Origin: Acidobacteriota bacterium
GTDB taxonomy: Bacteria > Acidobacteriota > Blastocatellia > Pyrinomonadales > Pyrinomonadaceae
Assembly: GCA_019239425.1 (NCBI GenBank)
Contig: JAFAZX010000015.1
Coordinates: forward strand, 1-64,000
DNA: 64,000 nt
Reading direction: 5' to 3'
The position numbers were made by a program, and so were the translations under genes. Positions 34,929 through 43,265 of this stretch are shown piece by piece (the stretch's first letter is position 1; each line of letters opens with the position of its first letter). The notes under the pieces are model-generated. The model worked only from the letters and a program-made list of their open reading frames with translations, ran no database searches and was not told the origin of the DNA.

Positions 34929-36689
34929 GTGAAAAAGAGAATCACCACCGCGCTCGCGACGCTCCTCCTGCTCGCAGTCTCGCTCCCGGCCTTCGTCATC
35001 GCGCAGCAGAGCGGCGCGCAGCCGCCCGCCACGCGCCGCCCGGCCCCCTCGGTCGGCGACGCCCCGGCGGCCTCGCCCGGCGCGCGCACGCGCCGGCCGC
35101 GCCCGACCGACGCCACCGAGTCGCTTGAGCAGGACGTGGCCGAGGCGCTCACCGTCATCCAGGACAACTACGTCGACGGCAACAAGGTGAAGTACGACGA
35201 GGTCTTCAAGTCCTCGATCATCGGCATGCTGCGCACGCTCGACCCGCACTCGAATTTCTACGACGCGAAGGAGTTCGAGGAGCAGCGCGCCGACTGGCGC
35301 TCGGAGTACTACGGCATCGGCGCCACCATCGGCGACCGCAAGCTCGGCGGCAGCACCGACACCTACATCCTCGCCACCTTCGAGGAGACGCCGGCCTACC
35401 GCGCGGGCCTCCGCTTCGGCGACAAGATCACCGAGATCGACGGGAAGGCCGTCAAGGGCAAGGCCTCGGGCGAGGTGCGCGACATGCTCCGCGGGCCGCG
35501 CGGCACGACCGTCCGCGTGACGGTCGAGCGCGCCTCGAACGCGCAGACCGAGACGGTCGAGATCACGCGCGACGCCGTCCCGCAGCCGACCGTGCCCGAC
35601 GCCTACTTCATCAAGCCCGGCGTCGGCTACATCGACATGACGCGCGGCTTCAACTACACGACGGCCGAGGAGTTCGTCTCGGCCCTGAAGTACCTCCGCA
35701 CGCACGGCATGACCGGACTCGTGGTCGACCTGCGCGGCAACGGCGGCGGCATCCTCGACCAGGCGAAGATCGTGGCCGAGCAGTTCCTCGCCAAAGACCA
35801 GGTCATCCTGACGCAGAAGGGGCGCGGCACGCGCGGCATCCAGCGCGAGCTGGTCTCGGACAACCGCCAGCCCGACCCGACGCCGCTCGTCGTCCTCGTC
35901 AACCGCGGCACGGCCTCGGCCTCGGAGATCGTCGCGGGCGCGTGGCAGGATCACGACCGCGCGCTCATCATCGGCGAGACCTCTTTCGGCAAGGGCCTCG
36001 TCCAGTCGATCATGCCGCTCGAGTACGGCACGGCGCTGACCTTGACGACCTCGAAGTACTACACGCCTTCGGGCCGCCTGATCCAGCGCGACTACTCGAA
36101 CCAGAGCTACTACGACTACATCTACGGCCGCGTCAACGGGACGCAGACCGAGGCGGAGGTCGAGAAGCCGAAGGGCACCGAGACGCACACCGACACCGGC
36201 CGCCCGCTCTACGGCGGCGGCGGCATCTCGCCCGACGAAGCCATCAAGGCGCGCACGCTGACGGCGCCGCAGGTGCGGCTCATCGACCCCATCTTCGCCT
36301 TCGCCCGCGAAGCCGTGAACGGCCGCGTCCCCGGCCTGCCGCAGAGCTTCAAGGTCGGCGGCATGCCCGACTTCGAGCAGAACGTCGAGGCCGGCGCCTT
36401 CGAGGTGGACGACAAGGTCTTCAAGGCGTTCAAGGAGTTCGCCGTCCTGCACTACGGCGAGGAACTGAAGCTGACCGACGCGCAGCTCGACAAGGGGCGC
36501 GACTTCATCGCGCGCCAGCTCCGCTACGACCTGACGACGGCCGCCTACGGCTCGGTCAAGGCGACGCAGGTGCTCATGCTCGACGACCCGCAGGTGGCGA
36601 AGGCCATCGAGTCTCTACCGCGCGCGCGCGACCTCGCCGCCACGGCCATGAAAGGCCGCAACCCGCAGACGAAGACTTTCGAGGAGTAA
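34929..36689 (+). CDS. C-terminal processing protease, CtpA/Prc family (S41)
   Basis: A 586-residue periplasmic serine protease. It has a signal peptide, a disordered Pro/Ala/Arg stretch, a short helical region (QDVAEALTVIQDNYVD), a PDZ domain (about 130-215, AYRAGLRFGDKITEIDGKAV) and the S41 catalytic domain. The catalytic Ser lies in GTASASEIVAG near residue 331 and Lys in TSFGKGLVQS at residue 355. The enzyme would trim or degrade proteins with nonpolar C-termini in the periplasm. The start is GTG at 34929 with GAGGG upstream. It ends in a strong bidirectional terminator and is transcribed alone. Confidence 0.93.
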   Translation: MKKRITTALATLLLLAVSLPAFVIAQQSGAQPPATRRPAPSVGDAPAASPGARTRRPRPTDATESLEQDVAEALTVIQDNYVDGNKVKYDEVFKSSIIGMLRTLDPHSNFYDAKEFEEQRADWRSEYYGIGATIGDRKLGGSTDTYILATFEETPAYRAGLRFGDKITEIDGKAVKGKASGEVRDMLRGPRGTTVRVTVERASNAQTETVEITRDAVPQPTVPDAYFIKPGVGYIDMTRGFNYTTAEEFVSALKYLRTHGMTGLVVDLRGNGGGILDQAKIVAEQFLAKDQVILTQKGRGTRGIQRELVSDNRQPDPTPLVVLVNRGTASASEIVAGAWQDHDRALIIGETSFGKGLVQSIMPLEYGTALTLTTSKYYTPSGRLIQRDYSNQSYYDYIYGRVNGTQTEAEVEKPKGTETHTDTGRPLYGGGGISPDEAIKARTLTAPQVRLIDPIFAFAREAVNGRVPGLPQSFKVGGMPDFEQNVEAGAFEVDDKVFKAFKEFAVLHYGEELKLTDAQLDKGRDFIARQLRYDLTTAAYGSVKATQVLMLDDPQVAKAIESLPRARDLAATAMKGRNPQTKTFEE

Positions 36690-36707
36690 GTTCGGACGGA
36701 GGTCGAA

Positions 36708-36748
36708 CGAAAAGGCCCGGCGAGTTTCAAACTCGCCGGGCCTTTTCG
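36708..36748. terminator. Bidirectional Rho-independent terminator
   Basis: Perfect 20-bp arms, CGAAAAGGCCCGGCGAGTTT and its complement, around a single base. A-rich and T-rich edges on the two sides make it functional for both convergent genes (S41 protease and lipoprotein). Confidence 0.9.
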
Positions 36749-36769
36749 TCTGCTCCGTCTGCGCGACGC

Positions 36770-37186
36770 CTACCAGCTACAGCCGTAGGCGGCGTACTGC
36801 GTCTTGGCCTGTTCGAGCGCGGTCTTGCAGCCCGTGGCGAGGGCGGCCTTGCCCTGCGGGTTCGCGGCGGCCGTCTTCCAGGCCGTGCGCATCGTGTTCA
36901 TCGAGGACTTGATGGTCGGCTGCGCGGCGGCGGGGGCCTTGGCGAGGCACGCCTCGACCTTGGTGATGTATTCGTCGCACTCGGGGACGCCGATCTTGTC
37001 GCCGGTCGAGGCGGTCGTGTTCGTCGTCGACGTGTTGGCCGCGGGGGTGGCGGCCGCCTTCGTGTTCGAGTTGGCCGCGGAGTTGGTCGTGGCGGTGTTC
37101 GTGTTCTCGGCTGCGCCGCCGCAGGCGAGCATGACCGCGCCCAGCAGGACGCAGAGCGCGAAGAGGGAGATCATTTTGGTGCTCAT
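36770..37186 (-). CDS. Small lipoprotein
   Basis: A 138-residue lipoprotein: signal MISLFALCVLLGAVMLACGG with lipobox LACG. A low-complexity Thr/Asn/Ala linker follows (ENTNTATTNSAANSNT). The C-terminal domain of about 75 residues has three Cys (PECDEYITKVEACL; ATGCKTALEQAK; YGCSW) and reads as a helical, possibly disulfide-bonded fold. It is anchored in the outer leaflet of the inner membrane or in the outer membrane. The function is unknown. An in-frame ATG at 37174 is an alternative start. Confidence 0.8.
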   Translation of the reverse strand: MSTKMISLFALCVLLGAVMLACGGAAENTNTATTNSAANSNTKAAATPAANTSTTNTTASTGDKIGVPECDEYITKVEACLAKAPAAAQPTIKSSMNTMRTAWKTAAANPQGKAALATGCKTALEQAKTQYAAYGCSW

Positions 37187-37395
37187 CGGTTCGGTTACTC
37201 TCCTTAAAGGGGAAGTCGCGGGCCGAACGGGGCGGCCCGTCGAGAGATAACTGCCGCGAGGTGTCTGAAAGCGTGTTCGCCGGCGGCGGCGCCCCGTGTA
37301 CGGGAGCGCCCCTTGCGCGGACGGCGTGTAAAGCTAATGCCGCACGGCCTCCGGCGTCAAGCGGAAGTGTGTGCGGAACAGGACGGACGTGGCCG

Positions 37396-38055
37396 TCAGC
37401 GGGCGATCTGCTTCGGCTCGGGTTCGGGGTTGGGTTCGCCGCCGCCGCGCGCGGGCGCGCTCTTGAGGGCCTCGAAGTCCACCTCGGCCGAGGGCCGGAT
37501 GTCCGCGTCCATGAGGTCGGCCATTTTGCGCAAGGTGTATTCGTTCTCGCGGGGGTCGCTCGAGGCGACGCAGTCCGCGGGGATGACGAGGTTGAAGTCG
37601 CGCATGTAAGCGTCGTGCGCGGTGAAGAGCACGCAGATGTCGCCGGTGAGTCCGGTGAGGACGAGCGTCTTGGCCTGTAGGTAGTCGAGCAGGATGTCGA
37701 GCGTGGTCGAGAAGAAGCCGGAGTGCTTGGGCTTGAGGACGAAGTAGTCGTCCTCCTCGGGGCGCAGAATCTCGGCGAGGGGCCGGCCGCGCACGTCGTC
37801 CTTGAGGACGTGTTCGAGAATCTTCTTGAAGTCCGACTGCCACTTGCCGAAGTTGTCGTTGACGTAGACGACGGGCACGCCCGCCTCACGCGCGCGCCGC
37901 ATGAGCGACGCCAGGCGCTCGGCCATCGGCAGGGCGTGGCGCAGGAGTTCCTCGCCGCTGTCGAACTCGAGGTCGTTAATCACGTCGATGAGCAGCAGCG
38001 CCACGTTCGACTTGTCCGGCACGAAGCCGTGCAGGTCTTCGTTCTTCGCAGGCAT
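37396..38055 (-). CDS. Isochorismatase-family cysteine hydrolase
   Basis: A 219-residue cysteine hydrolase (nicotinamidase/isochorismatase fold). The expected triad is Asp24 in LLIDVINDLEF, Lys110 in LKPKHSGFFSTTLD and Cys141 in LTGLTGDICVLFTAHDAY. The reaction could be nicotinamide deamidation or hydrolysis of a related amide; the substrate is not readable. The start is the ATG at 38055 (AAGGGGG upstream); the 429-residue track ORF is upstream readthrough. The C-terminal 20 residues are a Pro/Glu/Gly tail. Confidence 0.88.
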   Translation of the reverse strand: MPAKNEDLHGFVPDKSNVALLLIDVINDLEFDSGEELLRHALPMAERLASLMRRAREAGVPVVYVNDNFGKWQSDFKKILEHVLKDDVRGRPLAEILRPEEDDYFVLKPKHSGFFSTTLDILLDYLQAKTLVLTGLTGDICVLFTAHDAYMRDFNLVIPADCVASSDPRENEYTLRKMADLMDADIRPSAEVDFEALKSAPARGGGEPNPEPEPKQIAR

Positions 38056-38302
38056 GGAACCCCCTTGTTCGCTCACGGTATTGATTCGGGCTGTGAATCG
38101 TCTTCGATTATGCGGCGCGGGACGGGCGTGGGCAAGGCTGCGCGCGGAAGAAAAAAGTGCGGGGCGGACATCCGAAGTTCCCAGCCGTGTCATCACACGG
38201 CGCGTCACGTCCCCCTTATCTCGGCCTCCCTCACCTTGCGTGCGAGAGTCTGACGGCTTTAACAGAGGAACAGGGTTTGAACGCCCTGGGAGGGGGTTGA
38301 AT

Positions 38303-39535
38303 ATGTTGAAAACTCTTTCTCTCTTCCTTTGCCTGTCAGCCTGTGCGGCCAACGCGGCCGCGGCCGACAAGGGTGGCTCCAAGCAGCACAAGCCGGGCCC
38401 CGTCCAACAGGAGTTCGGCAAGGCCGAGCGCGCGGCCGAGCGCCGCGCCAGGGAACAGGCTAAGGAGCAGCGCGAGGAGAGCCGTCGGGCCGAGACCGCC
38501 GCCGCACGACTCCCGCCGCCCACCCCCGCCACGACGACGCCGGCGGACGAGAAGGCCGCCGCCGCGCTTTTCAACCAGACGCTCCTCCCGCCCTTCACCG
38601 AGACGCGGAAGCTGCCCGACAAGTACCAGCGGCACTTCCACGACCCGAATAGGGCCACCGACCCGGCCAAGGTGCAAGACCGCAAGGCTTACTGCCGAGA
38701 GCACAAGTGCGAGCCCAAAAGGGCGCAGGACGGGCGCAAGACCATTCTGCTGAAGGACGACTACACGTTCCCCGTCAGGAGGGGCGCGACCGTCTACGAC
38801 GCGCTCGGGAACAGAATCGGCGGGCTGGCCTCGACCACCCGGATGAAGGTTCAAGGCAGGGTGCGGGATGTGCCACAGCAGATAAGTATTAACAAGAACG
38901 AGGGGCAGATGCTGAAGCTCGGCGGCGGGCATGCGCGGAAGTTCGAGATGGCCCTCGGCGTGAAGTTGACCAACGGGAAGAGCGCTTCGGGGCTGGTGCG
39001 CCGCACGGACATCCTGGCCGGACACCGCCCGAGCCCTTACCGTCCGAAGAGGGCGCCCGCGCCCGGCGGGGCGACCGCGCCGTTCTACATTGAGGGCGGC
39101 GCGTCCGCGCGCGCGTTGGGGCTGGTCGGGAAAGACCCGCGGACGGGGAGGCTCGTCCCGCTCAAGTTCGGCAACGAAGCCAACCGGGGGTACACGAAAG
39201 CGCACCACGACGTGCGCGACTACCTCCCGCGCTCGACCGGGAACGGCGAGGCTTACATCAACCTCCTCGGCAGCAAGCTGCCCGGCGGGGGTGGCGGCGG
39301 CGTGGCGCGCACCGTCGTCAAGGTGAATAGGAACGACCAGACGCCGCCCATCTTCGACGTCCTGGTGGGGCGCGCCGTGAAGACGCGCAAGCTCTACGAG
39401 CCGGGCGGGACTCAGCCCGTCGGCTCGATAGACTTCGTCCCGGGCCGGTTGAGGGGTGCGGGCAGGGACTCGGGGCTGATCTACATTGCCAGGCCGAACC
39501 TCTCGCCGCTCCCGGCGCAGGTTCGGAGGCACTGA
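38303..39535 (+). CDS. Exported protein of unknown function
   Basis: I start it at the ATG at 38303, with GGGAGGGGG upstream and a signal sequence (LSLFLCLSACAANAAAA) after it; a lipobox-like LSAC is possible. The track's 544-residue version is readthrough. The mature protein (about 390 residues) begins with a basic, Lys/Arg/Glu/Ala-rich helical stretch (KAERAAERRAREQAKEQREE) and continues into a domain with many short beta-like motifs. There is no domain I can name. It is followed by a strong terminator, so it is monocistronic. Confidence 0.75.
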   Translation: MLKTLSLFLCLSACAANAAAADKGGSKQHKPGPVQQEFGKAERAAERRAREQAKEQREESRRAETAAARLPPPTPATTTPADEKAAAALFNQTLLPPFTETRKLPDKYQRHFHDPNRATDPAKVQDRKAYCREHKCEPKRAQDGRKTILLKDDYTFPVRRGATVYDALGNRIGGLASTTRMKVQGRVRDVPQQISINKNEGQMLKLGGGHARKFEMALGVKLTNGKSASGLVRRTDILAGHRPSPYRPKRAPAPGGATAPFYIEGGASARALGLVGKDPRTGRLVPLKFGNEANRGYTKAHHDVRDYLPRSTGNGEAYINLLGSKLPGGGGGGVARTVVKVNRNDQTPPIFDVLVGRAVKTRKLYEPGGTQPVGSIDFVPGRLRGAGRDSGLIYIARPNLSPLPAQVRRH

Positions 39536-39541
39536 CGGCCG

Positions 39542-39594
39542 AGAGGCCCGCGCCTCCACGACGGGGCGATGCTCGTCGTGGAGGCGCGGGCCTC
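39542..39594 (+). terminator. Strong Rho-independent terminator
   Basis: Perfect 22-bp arms (AGAGGCCCGCGCCTCCACGA...) with a 9-base loop, six bases after the stop codon of the 38303 gene, followed by TTTGTGT. Confidence 0.9.
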
Positions 39595-39637
39595 TTTGTG
39601 TCTCCAGCGCGTGGGCTGCCGCCCCGTTCGAACCGGC

Positions 39638-40081
39638 TCAGCTCTGGTAGGCCGGGACGCGGTGGCGCTCGCGGCGCCAGACGGCGAGCAGGGCGCCCAT
39701 GCCGAGCAGGCCGACGAGGTGGTAGCCGTTGTTGATGAGGTAGAGGCCGAGCGGGCGCTGCTCGAAGATGACGGTCTCGAGGTTCGTCGTCACGACGAAG
39801 CCGAGCCAGAGCCAGAAGCCCGTGAGCGCGCCCGACGCGGCGGTCTCGGCGCCCGTGAACTTGACGAAGTGCGCGAGCACGTAGGCGAGCAGCAGAGACG
39901 TGAGGAGGGCGAGGCCGATCTCGCCCGCGTGGCTCTGCGCCTCAACCGCCGCGAGCTGCTCGGGGCTGTAGCCCTTGAGCGCGACGAAGGGGCGCGCGAA
40001 GAGCAGCGGCGAGTACCAGAGGGCGCCGAGCACCCAGTAGGCGGCGGCCGACGCGGCGACGGCCGTGTAGTTGATTCTCAT
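39638..40081 (-). CDS. DUF1761 family membrane protein
   Basis: A 147-residue integral membrane protein with four predicted helices (AASAAAYWVLGALWYSPLLF; GLALLTSLLLAYVLAHFV; GALTGFWLWLGFVVTTNLE; LVGLLGMGALLAVW). It matches the DUF1761 pattern (ALWYSPLLFAR, W-G-F-T region). No biochemical function is known for the family. AAGGAGAAGGG precedes the ATG. The VOC gene upstream on the same strand ends 74 bases before it, so the two may be co-transcribed. Confidence 0.85.
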   Translation of the reverse strand: MRINYTAVAASAAAYWVLGALWYSPLLFARPFVALKGYSPEQLAAVEAQSHAGEIGLALLTSLLLAYVLAHFVKFTGAETAASGALTGFWLWLGFVVTTNLETVIFEQRPLGLYLINNGYHLVGLLGMGALLAVWRRERHRVPAYQS

Positions 40082-40155
40082 CTGAGACCCTTCTCCTTTC
40101 CTTCAGGGGAAGCAGTGATTCGGGTAAAGGGGGGGCTGGCGACGGCCGCGACTCT

Positions 40156-40578
40156 TCAGGAGTTCGCGCCCTTGAGCGTGATGAGCGAGATGGTCGCGCC
40201 CGTCGGGTCGGTGATGACGCTGAAGCGGCCGGTGTTGGGGATGTCGGTCGGCGGGACGCAGACCTTGCCGCCCAGCTCCGCGACCTGCGCGGCCCTCGCG
40301 TCCACGTCGTCCACGGCGACGTAGGCCATCCAGTGCGAAGGCGTCTGGCCGAACTCCGGCCCCATCTTGAAAATCCCGCCGACGTGGCGGCCGGCCACGA
40401 CGATCTCGTTGTAGACCATCGGCGGCGCCTCCGACCCTTCGCACGCGGCGGCGGCGGCGGACTCCTTGACCTCCCAGCCGAGCAGCTCCGTGTAGAACTT
40501 GATCGCGGCGCCGTCGTCGGTGGTCGAAAGCTCGTTCCAGCAGAAAGAGCCGTTCGCGGGCATCATCTGTTCGGACAT
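40156..40578 (-). CDS. VOC/glyoxalase-fold protein
   Basis: A 140-residue protein with two beta-alpha-beta-beta-beta modules of the vicinal oxygen chelate fold: CWNELSTTDDGAAIKFYTELLGW, then WMAYVAVDDVDARAAQVAELGGKV and ITDPTGATISLITL. Such proteins are glyoxalase, dioxygenase or resistance-protein relatives. The metal ligands and substrate cannot be assigned. GAGGAGACGAAT upstream supports the ATG. Together with the DUF1761 gene it forms a short minus-strand unit. Confidence 0.85.
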   Translation of the reverse strand: MSEQMMPANGSFCWNELSTTDDGAAIKFYTELLGWEVKESAAAAACEGSEAPPMVYNEIVVAGRHVGGIFKMGPEFGQTPSHWMAYVAVDDVDARAAQVAELGGKVCVPPTDIPNTGRFSVITDPTGATISLITLKGANS

Positions 40579-40888
40579 ATTCGTCTCCTCTGAAGCTTTG
40601 GTTTGGGTGGAACCTTTTAGGGCGAGGTTGACAAGACGAAAGCAAAAAAAGAAGGTGAGCCCTCAAACACTTGAAAACTCACCAGCCAGAACCCCTTGTT
40701 CGTATCAAAGGCGGAAGCCCGACCGTGAGGGAGGGCGTCGGTCTTTAATTAAAGCGCGCCCCGCGTTAGTCGAAGCGCCCTCCCTCACGGTCGGGCTTCC
40801 GCCTCAATCAACTATGTTCCTTCTTAAAGCTGCTCGGCCCTTAAAGCGGCGGGCCACTCACTGAAAAGTAGTCGGACTCGAGCCGCCT
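40579..40888. other. Spacer between VOC and HTH-like genes
   Basis: About 310 bases with no credible ORF. It carries a hairpin repeat of the CCCGACCGTGAGGGAGGGC class at 40709-40804 and AT-rich stretches on either side (CAAAAAAAGAAGG; TCTTTAATTAAAG) that could hold promoters. Confidence 0.5.
40709..40804. repeat. Hairpin repeat, AAGCCCGACCGTGAGGGAGG class
   Basis: Near-perfect arms beginning AGGCGGAAGCCCGACCGTGA flank a 30-base core with the self-complementary TTTAATTAAA. The same arm sequence recurs at 53843-53967. Unlike the other families the arms are not heptad tandem repeats. Confidence 0.9.
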
Positions 40889-41416
40889 TTAGTGGGCGGC
40901 GAGCCAGTCGCTGAAGACCTGCGACTCCTCGTTCTTGCCCGACCAGCGGGCGCGGTTCTTGCCCGTCAGCGCGAGGATCATCGCCTGGTGCTGGCCGGCG
41001 CGGTCGCCGAGCCGCTCGAAGTAGTTGTAGAGCCGGTCGATGCGCGCGACCGATTCGCGCGCCGCCTCGACGTTGCGGAAGTGGAGCACGTTGCGGAAGT
41101 AGCGCGTGTAGACGTTCTGCTCCCGGCCGGTCGTGGTGTAGAGGTCGAAGTAGCCGTCGAGGTGCCCGGCGTGCTGCAAGACCTGCGCGACGTAGGAGGG
41201 CCTGGCCTTCACACGGCGCACGATCTCCGCGATGTCCTTCGTGCCGGACTCGAAGAGCGAGACGATCTGCTCCTTCTTCGTCCGCTGCTCGGCCGGCTCT
41301 AACTCAAAGGTCTCCGCCTGCGCCGCCTCGACGTGCTCGCGCTCCAGGGCCTCGTCGGCGTAGTCGAGCTCGAGCGTGAGCGGCTTCATCTCCTCAAGAA
41401 TCTCTTCGGTCGTCAT
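40889..41416 (-). CDS. HTH-like protein downstream of the SWIM-Rad52 gene
   Basis: A 175-residue protein. The N-terminal third is very acidic (EEILEEMKPLTLELDYADEALEREH). Next is a helix-turn-helix-like segment (IVSLFESGTKDIAEIVRRVKARPSYVAQVLQHAG), a pattern used to bind DNA, and then a helical C-terminus (ARESVARIDRLYNYFERLG). I do not know the family. I chose the ATG at 41416, which gives AAGGGG at the right distance, over the GTG at 41425. It is the last gene of the minus-strand set that includes the Rad52-like protein, and a repeat lies between them. Confidence 0.72.
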   Translation of the reverse strand: MTTEEILEEMKPLTLELDYADEALEREHVEAAQAETFELEPAEQRTKKEQIVSLFESGTKDIAEIVRRVKARPSYVAQVLQHAGHLDGYFDLYTTTGREQNVYTRYFRNVLHFRNVEAARESVARIDRLYNYFERLGDRAGQHQAMILALTGKNRARWSGKNEESQVFSDWLAAH

Positions 41417-41439
41417 CGTTTTCACCCCTTGCTCACAGC

Positions 41440-41521
41440 GAGCAGTAAGCAGTCGTTTAGATGTTTGAGACGGCGAGCAGTTCGCCCCCGACTGCTTACT
41501 GCTCGCCGCTCACTGCTTACC
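41440..41521. repeat. Hairpin repeat, GCAGTAAGCAGT class
   Basis: An 18-bp perfect stem GCGAGCAGTAAGCAGTCG with its complement at 41490-41507, extended by a second imperfect GCTCACTGCTTACCG unit. It is a variant of the GTAGGCA class. It lies between the HTH-like gene and the SWIM-Rad52 stop codon. Confidence 0.85.
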
Positions 41522-41524
41522 GTC

Positions 41525-42829
41525 TTAGCTCGCGCGGCGCACCTCGAAGGTCTGCTGGTTCTGCAAGCCCTTGAGGTGGTCGATGAAGCTCGAAGCGGCG
41601 CGCTTCGAAAGCTCCTCGGTGCGGACGCGCATCACCGACTGGCACTCCTCGTCCATGTCCACGCCGGCCTCGCGGGCCAGCGCCCGGATCATGCCGAGCT
41701 GCTTCGGCGTGACGAGGTCGGCCATCGACTTGGCGAGCGGGTCGCGCGGGAAGTCGCCCGGCTGCGGGCCAGAGCCCTCGCGCTCGATGACCTCCGACTC
41801 GCGCTGGTAGAGCTCGCGCGCGATGCCGAACTTGATGGCCGCGCGCTTCAGTGCGTCGTGCTCGGCCTTCTTGATGCCGGTCTCGTTGTCCGCGTTCCCC
41901 GTGCCGACGCCCTCGCGCGTGACGCCGTCGATGGTGATGGCGCAGGTGACGGCGACCATCTCGCCGATCTGGACGATGCCGCGGACGGCGTGCGACCAGG
42001 TGGGGGCGACGCGGTCGAGGATGTCTGCGACGGTGTGCCACTCGACGTACTCGACCATGTGCTGGTTGCCGTTGCGGTCGCGCCAGCCCTCGCGCGTCTT
42101 GATGAGGCGCGGGTCGACCGGCTGCTTCAAGGTGCCCAAGGTCTTCGCGAAAGAGAGCGGCACCACGGGCGCGCTCGCCTGCTGCTCGTACTCTTCGGCG
42201 GTGATGAAGTCCTGCTCCTCTTCCGCCTTCTGAACGTGTGCGGTTGCTTTCTTCGTCATCTCTAGCTCCTCTGTCTCTTCGTATTCCGCGAGCGAACGCT
42301 GAGGAGTCTTGACGGCGTTGGCGATGAACTCGACCTCCGACGCCTTGACCTCCGGCTGCTCGTTCTGCTCCCGTACGAAGCGCGGCGCTTTGCGCGGGGC
42401 ACGAAGCGTGGCCTCCGCGGCAGCCTCGCCGAGCTTCTCGGATGCGGTCTGTGTCAAAGTGTTGGGCGTCTCCGCCGCAACAACGTTCTCGGGAGTCGCG
42501 CCCTGCGCCTGCGGGGCGGAAACCTGTGTGGCGGCGGCCTGCTGCTTGGCGGCGGCCTCCGTGTTCTTCGCGAGCACCGCGTGCTTGACGGCGAGGATGT
42601 GCTCGCAGCGGTAGCGCGCGTCCTGGGCCGACTGCTCCTCGAACTCAAGGCAGGTGCAGCGCACCCGGCCCGCCTCGTCGCGCCAGACCTCGTAGGAGGC
42701 GCGCCGTCCCCGGAGGGTCGGCGTGGTCACGCGGAAGCGGTCGCCCTCGCGGTTCACCAGACCCATCGCGGCGATCCCTTGAGCGCGCTTGTCGCGCATC
42801 AAAGCTTTCTTGTCGAGTACGGCAGTCAT
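41525..42829 (-). CDS. SWIM zinc-finger plus Rad52/Rad22-like annealing protein
   Basis: A 434-residue protein. The N-terminus has a SWIM-type zinc motif, VRCTCLEF...YRCEHILAVKH (CxC then CxH). A low-complexity Ala/Gln/Glu linker follows (about 95-215). A Rad52/Rad22-like domain is recognisable by VDPRLIKTREGW, VEYVEWHTVADILDRVAPTW, GVGTGNADNETGIKKAEHDA and ALKRAAIKFGIARELYQ. A helical C-terminal segment (TPKQLGMIRALAREAGVD) follows. Rad52/Sak-type proteins anneal complementary single strands in recombination and are frequent in phages. The SWIM part may contact DNA. GGAGGATTAAGGCC precedes the ATG. The gene lies in a set controlled by a divergent XRE repressor. Confidence 0.88.
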   Translation of the reverse strand: MTAVLDKKALMRDKRAQGIAAMGLVNREGDRFRVTTPTLRGRRASYEVWRDEAGRVRCTCLEFEEQSAQDARYRCEHILAVKHAVLAKNTEAAAKQQAAATQVSAPQAQGATPENVVAAETPNTLTQTASEKLGEAAAEATLRAPRKAPRFVREQNEQPEVKASEVEFIANAVKTPQRSLAEYEETEELEMTKKATAHVQKAEEEQDFITAEEYEQQASAPVVPLSFAKTLGTLKQPVDPRLIKTREGWRDRNGNQHMVEYVEWHTVADILDRVAPTWSHAVRGIVQIGEMVAVTCAITIDGVTREGVGTGNADNETGIKKAEHDALKRAAIKFGIARELYQRESEVIEREGSGPQPGDFPRDPLAKSMADLVTPKQLGMIRALAREAGVDMDEECQSVMRVRTEELSKRAASSFIDHLKGLQNQQTFEVRRAS

Positions 42830-42861
42830 GGCCTTAATCCTCCGAACCTGTCAGAAACTCT

Positions 42862-43068
42862 TCAGGCGGCCTTCTCGGTCGGCATCTGCTTGACGACGAC
42901 GCGCTCGGCCGCTTCGGGCTGCGGGCCGAACCCGGCGCGCTCCTGCAGGCGACGCTCAAGCTCGACGACACGCGCCTCCAACTCCTCGACGCGGCGGCCC
43001 TGCCGGTGCAGGGTCTTGAACAGCCCGTCGAACGTCTCCCAGATCACGTCGCTCACCTTCTGTTTCAC
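42862..43068 (-). CDS. Small coiled-coil protein, first gene of the SWIM-Rad52 set
   Basis: A 68-residue protein with a heptad-rich helix (LHRQGRRVEELEARVVELERRLQERAG) predicted to form a coiled coil, and a short flexible tail. There is no DNA-binding motif. It starts at a GTG at 43068 with AAGGA immediately before it; the in-frame GTG at 43056 has better spacing and is an alternative. It is first in the transcript that continues into the SWIM-Rad52 gene 32 bases downstream. Its role is unknown; a small accessory or scaffold protein is one option. Confidence 0.65.
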   Translation of the reverse strand: MKQKVSDVIWETFDGLFKTLHRQGRRVEELEARVVELERRLQERAGFGPQPEAAERVVVKQMPTEKAA

Positions 43069-43107
43069 TCCTTGCGTTCAGAGTCGCCGCATGTTTACTG
43101 CAACGCT

Positions 43108-43127
43108 CTGTTTCATACGTGAAACAG
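43108..43127. promoter_or_regulatory. Palindromic operator between the XRE repressor and the SWIM-Rad52 set
   Basis: CTGTTTCA-TACG-TGAAACAG: an 8-bp inverted repeat with a 4-base centre. It starts two bases inside the putative minus-strand -10 box and would cover the transcription start. It is the typical size and form of an XRE/Cro-C1 operator. The protein that binds it is inferred to be the divergent 43266..43694 product. Confidence 0.75.
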
Positions 43128-43154
43128 TGTACCAGCGTTCCCGGTTTGTTGCAA
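43126..43154 (-). promoter_or_regulatory. Promoter of the minus-strand SWIM-Rad52 set
   Basis: On the minus strand TTGCAA (43154-43149) and TACACT (43131-43126) are spaced by 17 bases. The palindrome CTGTTTCATACGTGAAACAG overlaps the -10 and the expected start point. Confidence 0.65.
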
Positions 43155-43171
43155 GCATAAAACAAGGTCTT

Positions 43172-43200
43172 GCGCAGGAAATTTTCTTGTGCTATGTTGG
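43172..43200 (+). promoter_or_regulatory. Promoter of the XRE repressor gene
   Basis: TTGCGC and TATGTT are separated by 17 bases, about 65 bases upstream of the start codon. The promoters for the two divergent genes are back to back in the same 200-base spacer. Confidence 0.55.
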
Positions 43201-43265
43201 GGGCTGCAAAGGTGGGCGCCGGAGTCCGTGTAGGGATTCCGGAAGGCCCGCGAAGGAGGCCGAAA

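Noticed and set aside
37901-39535. A 544-residue ORF continuing from the antisense of the isochorismatase
   Set aside because: The real start is the ATG at 38303 with a Shine-Dalgarno and a signal peptide; the upstream part is a shadow.
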